Below, piece by piece: positions 60,630 to 64,000 of a stretch of 64,000 nucleotides of DNA (the first letter of the stretch is position 1; every line of letters starts with the position of its first letter). Origin of the DNA: Haloplanus sp. XH21 (GTDB lineage: Archaea > Halobacteriota > Halobacteria > Halobacteriales > Haloferacaceae). The position numbers were made by a program, and so were the translations under genes. Location of the stretch: positions 124,001-188,000 of the forward strand of contig NZ_JALLPL010000002.1 of the NCBI RefSeq assembly GCF_023276355.1, given 5' to 3'. The notes under the pieces were generated by a model. The model was not told the DNA's origin, made no database searches, and was given only the letters and a program-made list of their open reading frames with translations.

Positions 60630-61847
60630 CTATGCCTCAGCCGAGGCAGGGGGTTTGTACTCCCCACTCACGTTCAGCGTCCCGCGATTCAAGCGCACAT
60701 CTACGGGTGCGCCTCCATCGTCTGCGTTTTGCCGACGACGGAGATACTGTAAACCGATGTTCTTCGCAGCGTTGTAGTCAGCATGGTTCTCGTACTCGCA
60801 CTGCTGACACCTGAACATCTCACCCGACCGATTGTCCGGGTGGGTAAACCCACATGTTGAACATCGCTTCGACGTATTGCGGGGGTCAACCTGTACGACT
60901 TCGACGCTGTGTTCTTTGGCTTTGTATTCGACGTACTCGTAGAGACGTCGGAACGCCCAAATGTGTTGCCACGTCGCTTTCGAGACGTTCTCCCGAATGT
61001 GGGTTAACTCCTCGAACACGACGTGCGAACAATCGTGTTCGACGGCCTCCCGGATAAGCTCGTTCGCCACTGTATGGAGGTGTATCTCGAACCGTCCGTA
61101 CTCTTTCTGTCCGACGCTCGCGATGTTCTCGTGAGCGTGTCGAGAACCGCACTGCTGTAATGATGCACGGCGTTTCTCGTACTCCCGACGCCAGTGGTTG
61201 AACTCGTTTGCCGACCAGAATCGCCCCGTCGAAGCAACGGCGAGGTTGTTCACGCCTAAATCCACACCAAGGACTGTTCTGTGCTTGGACTCGGATTCAG
61301 ACGATTCTTCGTCTGCTTCGATTTTCCGCATTGAGGCGTGGAGATACCACTCACCATCCCGATACTGCAAGTGCGCCATCCGAAACTCGAAATCCTCGTC
61401 GGAGACGTACTTGGTTGGCGGTGTCTCCGACTCATCGGGCAGGATGTAATTACACTCGACGCGCCCGTCCACGGTTGAAAGGGAAACGTGATCGCGGTGG
61501 AACGTCGCACTTCGTTTGTCGTAGACCGCGCTGTCTGACGAGAAGTACGGTTGCGACGTGGTTTCGTCGCGTTTGAGGCGTTCGACGCCGCTTTTGACGG
61601 CCTCGACTGCCCTACGAATCCCTTTCTGGACGAGGTTCGCGGTAAGGTCTGTTTCGTCGCGGAGTCGGTCGTAGAGGGCTTGTTCGGCTTTCTGTTTGGA
61701 GGTAACGTGGTATCCGTCGTCGCCGTGCCAGCACCATTCGCTGGCGGTGTTGGCGCAGTGTTTGAACTGCTCGACTGTCTCTCGAAGGGAGTCGCCGGTT
61801 CCTTCGGGAGTGTCAAGTTTGATGACGGCGGTGCGACGGTATTCCAC
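60630..61847 (-). CDS. tnpB: TnpB RNA-guided endonuclease (IS200/IS605 OrfB)
   Basis: A 405-residue protein. The RuvC-like motifs are intact: first Asp in GVDLGVNNLAVA (about residue 205), Glu in VFEELTHIRE (about 295) and last Asp in HADYNAAKNIG (about 370). A zinc finger CSTCG...CQQC lies between the second and third. Family length is about 370-430, so it appears complete. TnpB uses an omega-RNA made from the element end to cut DNA next to a target-adjacent motif and thereby keeps the element in place. Confidence 0.9.
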   Translation of the reverse strand: MEYRRTAVIKLDTPEGTGDSLRETVEQFKHCANTASEWCWHGDDGYHVTSKQKAEQALYDRLRDETDLTANLVQKGIRRAVEAVKSGVERLKRDETTSQPYFSSDSAVYDKRSATFHRDHVSLSTVDGRVECNYILPDESETPPTKYVSDEDFEFRMAHLQYRDGEWYLHASMRKIEADEESSESESKHRTVLGVDLGVNNLAVASTGRFWSANEFNHWRREYEKRRASLQQCGSRHAHENIASVGQKEYGRFEIHLHTVANELIREAVEHDCSHVVFEELTHIRENVSKATWQHIWAFRRLYEYVEYKAKEHSVEVVQVDPRNTSKRCSTCGFTHPDNRSGEMFRCQQCEYENHADYNAAKNIGLQYLRRRQNADDGGAPVDVRLNRGTLNVSGEYKPPASAEA

Positions 61848-62010
61848 TGTGATTTCACATATACAGCTGGTGTTACTTATGTGCGTGGGAGTCGGGTTGT
61901 CATTGTACCGTGGTTTGTGTCATCGGTTGTCGGCTTCCTCCGCGACCTCAAGGGTCGGGGCACCCGCCTCGACCGCCTGTGAAATTGCTACTGCCAGACA
62001 AGCCGACAGC

Positions 62011-62943
62011 GTGGCGTTCCTTCATCGGGTACCATACGCTCTAGATGCCTACAGGCTCGGATACGTACCCGGGTTCCGAGAGGACTGTGGGTATCAACAG
62101 ACCCAATTCAATCACCTCGACATCCCTGTCGGGATGTTGGATAACGACTTTCGGAACCCCGATCTGGACCGGTTCGTCGATCGGTTCTTCGAGCACGAAC
62201 CACAGATCGGTGTCATCGGCGATGTCTACGAACGCGACGACGTGGACGCCCACGTCGCCGCTGCTCGCGAGATTCAAGCCAGCTACCCCGAGGCTGATCT
62301 CATCATCGTCCCCAAGTGCCGCGAGGTGATCGACGCGATTCCGGACGACCTCGTCCTCGGCTACTCTCGAGGCTACGCCGACCGCCTGGCTCACGAGTTC
62401 TCTGACCCGGCTGATTGGCGAGGGCGGCGCATCCATATCCTCGGCGGGAGTCCGCCGAAACAGCTCAACGTCATCGAGCAACTGACCCGACCGACGCTCA
62501 CGGACGACCCACCGGCCGACATTGTCGGTCTCGACTGGAACGGACTCCATCGCGGCGCACAATTCGGCGAGTTCTGGACAGCTGACGGCTGGGACGACAG
62601 TGGACGCGACGCCGACCACGTCACGGTTCGCAAGACGGTCCGCCACAGTCTCGCCCGTCTCAAGGAATTCTGGCAGGCCCAAGGTGTTTGGCCCGAATCG
62701 ACACCACAGGACGACTCCTTCGAGATCGAGTATGAGGGTCCATCACCGAGCGATCTCGATGGTGCCGCTTGTACCGAATGCGGAGCGAACGTCTGGACGA
62801 CTTGCCGCGGTCCCTTCGTCGCTGAATACGACACCGGCGCCGTCTGTGGCTACTGCAGTTACGACTGCTACCTCACCCATCGCCATCGAAACAACCTGGA
62901 GGAGATCGCCGGCGAGCAGAGCGTCTACTTCCCACCCGCGTGA
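62011..62943 (+). CDS. DUF6610 protein, main part (block 3)
   Basis: A 310-residue frame from GTG 62011; the true N-terminus probably lay at 60544 before the TnpB insertion. Motifs: VAFLHRVPYALDAYRLGYVPGF, DIPVGMLDNDFRNPDLDRF, LIIVPKCREVIDAIPDD, VLGYSRGYADRLAHEF, RRIHILGGSPPKQL, DIVGLDWNGLHRG and a C-terminal zinc ribbon (CTECGANVW...CGYCSYDCY). It gives the N-terminal part missing in block 2. HILGGSP and VGLDWNG invite comparison with TIM-barrel transglycosylases such as DpdA/TGT; unproven. Followed by MSQQQ and ArdC genes in the same order as block 2. Confidence 0.72.
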   Translation: MAFLHRVPYALDAYRLGYVPGFREDCGYQQTQFNHLDIPVGMLDNDFRNPDLDRFVDRFFEHEPQIGVIGDVYERDDVDAHVAAAREIQASYPEADLIIVPKCREVIDAIPDDLVLGYSRGYADRLAHEFSDPADWRGRRIHILGGSPPKQLNVIEQLTRPTLTDDPPADIVGLDWNGLHRGAQFGEFWTADGWDDSGRDADHVTVRKTVRHSLARLKEFWQAQGVWPESTPQDDSFEIEYEGPSPSDLDGAACTECGANVWTTCRGPFVAEYDTGAVCGYCSYDCYLTHRHRNNLEEIAGEQSVYFPPA

Positions 62944-62954
62944 CGCCACGGTCA

Positions 62955-62984
62955 GTTTGTCGTGCCCTCCAGAGAGGGCGAGGG
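62955..62984 (+). promoter_or_regulatory. L leader element (MSQQQ gene, block 3)
   Basis: GTTTGTCGTGCCCTCCAGAG and AGGGCGAGGGC; the diverged equivalent of the element at 46938-46965, about 60 bases before the GTG at 63021. Confidence 0.55.
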
Positions 62985-63020
62985 CTCGATCCAAAAAGTC
63001 CTCGCAGAAGGTGATTTTCC

Positions 63021-63368
63021 GTGAGTCAACAACAGAGTGCTGACAACGTCTCCATCGACGACATCCCGATCGATATCGCCACTACGCAATCAGAACACGT
63101 CGAACCCGCCGACATCCCCGACGAAATCGAGTCCATCACCCGTGGGCTCGCCGGTGAGCACCCACCTACGAATCCGCTCATCGTGCTGAAAGCGGCGCGC
63201 TGGTGGTACCTTCACGGCAAGGGCGGAACGGATCCCGCCTTCCAGTGGGCTATCGAGTGGGCGCGACACCTGGCGACCGACACGCCCAGCGACATCGAAC
63301 GCTTCGACGATTTCCTCGAGTATCTCGTCACAGTCGGCTTCGCTGACGAACCCCACGAACTCCGGTAA
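63021..63368 (+). CDS. Small haloarchaeal plasmid protein (MSQQQ family), block 3
   Basis: A 115-residue protein starting at GTG, nearly the same as that at 47002: VSIDDIPIDIATTQSEHVEP, ITRGLAGEHPPTNPL, KAARWWYLHGKGGTDPAFQW, WARHLATDTPSD. It lies between DUF6610 and ArdC, about 80 bases from each, with an L element before it and after it. Function unknown. Confidence 0.75.
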   Translation: MSQQQSADNVSIDDIPIDIATTQSEHVEPADIPDEIESITRGLAGEHPPTNPLIVLKAARWWYLHGKGGTDPAFQWAIEWARHLATDTPSDIERFDDFLEYLVTVGFADEPHELR

Positions 63369-63377
63369 CCGCGAGCG

Positions 63378-63407
63378 GTTTTTGTGCGCCCCGAGGGGTG
63401 CGGCGCG
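63378..63407 (+). promoter_or_regulatory. L leader element (ArdC gene, block 3)
   Basis: GGTTTTTGTGCGCCCCGAGG and GGTGCGGCGC; nearly the same as the element at 47679-47709, 45-75 bases before the ATG at 63452. Confidence 0.65.
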
Positions 63408-63451
63408 TTCTGAACAGTTGCAGTCGCGGACAACTCGATTTGGTGACTACA

Positions 63452-64000
63452 ATGGCTACAACGAGTAATGCGTCGGTGTCCTTCGAGGAGACCGACACAC
63501 GGTCCGACGAGATGAACAGTACCATCGAACAGTGGATCGACGAGCTCGTCGCCGGCGTCGACGACGCGCAGGCCAGCGAGGAGTTCCAAGAGTGGCTTGA
63601 TGTTCAGTCCCGGTTCCACGACTACTCGCATCGAAACACACTCCTCATCAAACTCCAGTGTCCCGAGGCGACGAAGGTCGCGGGGTACAACACCTGGCGG
63701 AACGACCTCGACCGGCACGTCCAGGAGGGCGAACAGGCGATCTGGATCTGGGCACCGATCATCGCCAAGCAGTGCCCGGCGTGCGAAAACTCACCGAGCT
63801 ACCACGAGCAGAGCGACTGTGACTACGACGAAACACCGTCCGAGGAGTGGTCCAAAGGCCTGGTTGGCTTCAAGCCTACATCTGTCTTCGACGTCTCTCA
63901 GACCGAGGGTGAGCCGCTTCCCGAGCTCGAAACCGAGGCCACTGGGGACGGCGAGGGGTTGGTGCCCGCACTCACGGCTGCCGCTAATGACCTCGGCGTG
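63452..64000 (+). CDS. ArdC-like antirestriction protein, block 3, cut by window edge
   Basis: ATG 63452 opens a frame of 183 codons that runs off the end. It has the same N-terminal domain as the block 2 protein (SFEETDTRSDEMNST, FQEWLDVQSRFHDYSHRN, AIWIWAPIIAKQCPACENSPSYH, then FDVSQTEGEPLPELE). The HEYAH domain lies beyond the window. It shows the unfused ancestral form of the ArdC half of the fusion at 13210. Confidence 0.85.
   Translation, partial: MATTSNASVSFEETDTRSDEMNSTIEQWIDELVAGVDDAQASEEFQEWLDVQSRFHDYSHRNTLLIKLQCPEATKVAGYNTWRNDLDRHVQEGEQAIWIWAPIIAKQCPACENSPSYHEQSDCDYDETPSEEWSKGLVGFKPTSVFDVSQTEGEPLPELETEATGDGEGLVPALTAAANDLGV

Larger units (their letters stand above)
60581..61900 (-). 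mobile_element. IS200/IS605-type element carrying tnpB only (left end approximate)
   Basis: The element contains tnpB and, on its 3' side, a strong hairpin (60588-60610) followed by GTAAA at 60581-60585, i.e. TTTAC on the element strand, where the right end and omega-RNA are expected. No tnpA is present. The other end, somewhere between 61848 and about 61900, could not be fixed. The insertion split the DUF6610 gene. Confidence 0.65.

Noticed and set aside
61551-61982. 143-residue plus-strand frame over the tnpB 5' region
   Set aside because: Mostly antisense of tnpB; no start signal and no match beyond it.
1-64000. tRNA and rRNA genes
   Set aside because: No cloverleaf-like sequence or rRNA segment was recognised, as expected for an accessory replicon; a tRNAscan run would be decisive.

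Overview
The window reads as part of a haloarchaeal (class Halobacteria) extrachromosomal replicon, most likely a megaplasmid or a co-integrate of related plasmids. The grounds are the very acidic proteins, GC-rich codon use broken by AT-rich islands, leaderless starts with a TATA box about 25-30 bases upstream, and many families known mainly from haloarchaea (Orc1/Cdc6 initiators, CetZ, ASRP/RdfA, amphi-Trp, DUF7342, DUF6610, DUF6788).

Layout. 1-12.5 kb: two copies of an archaea-specific SMC-related ATPase (ASRP; one cut by the window edge, one frameshifted in an A10 run) with an RdfA gene, around a catabolic island (broken NCS1 permease, DUF3311 + sodium/solute symporter, DUF3830, M20 amidohydrolase, IclR regulator) that fits uptake and hydrolysis of a ureido compound. 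12.5-20 kb (block 1): antirestriction-like ArdC fusion, IS6-type insertion, AbiE-like toxin/antitoxin pair, SWIM protein, a truncated gene beside a winged-helix gene, DUF6788. 20-25 kb: an Orc1/Cdc6 gene with ORB-like repeats and a plausible origin at 22.31-22.70 kb, a PolB remnant, and cetZ. 25-33 kb: small regulators, membrane proteins, HtpX, CNNM/CBS protein and a mosaic of two truncated genes. 33-40.3 kb: a copper/iron/heme island (TauE/SafE, CcdA, TlpA, SCO, secreted Dyp-like peroxidase, iron-binding lipoprotein, CtaA). 40.4-43.5 kb: an IS transposase and a tyrosine recombinase. 44-52.6 kb (block 2) repeats block 1 almost gene for gene and ends in an ORB-like remnant. 52.6-54.5 kb: a second Orc1/Cdc6 with a different repeat family. 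54.7-60.4 kb: PIN, broken TFB, Doc/Fic with a microprotein, SWIM, DUF7342, PadR and HTH genes. 60.4-64 kb (block 3): DUF6610 split by a TnpB element, then the small MSQQQ gene and ArdC, running off the window.

Three dispersed repeat families tie the accessory blocks together. S elements (TTAACCAACA, 20-22 unrelated bases, TGTTGGTTAA; ten intact copies, one decayed) sit at gene edges, bracket the AbiE-like pair in both blocks, follow the tyrosine recombinase stop codon, and in one case lie exactly where a gene is truncated. L elements (T-tract plus GC-rich potential hairpin) precede DUF6610, MSQQQ, ArdC and SWIM genes. T elements (TTAATYCTAATMTTAA) flank a further module in block 2. The best candidate for an undescribed system is this set: a cassette-like haloarchaeal plasmid region whose modules are delimited by S elements and whose probable anti-defence genes share one leader. 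The sequence shows the repeats and their positions; mechanism and regulation are inference.
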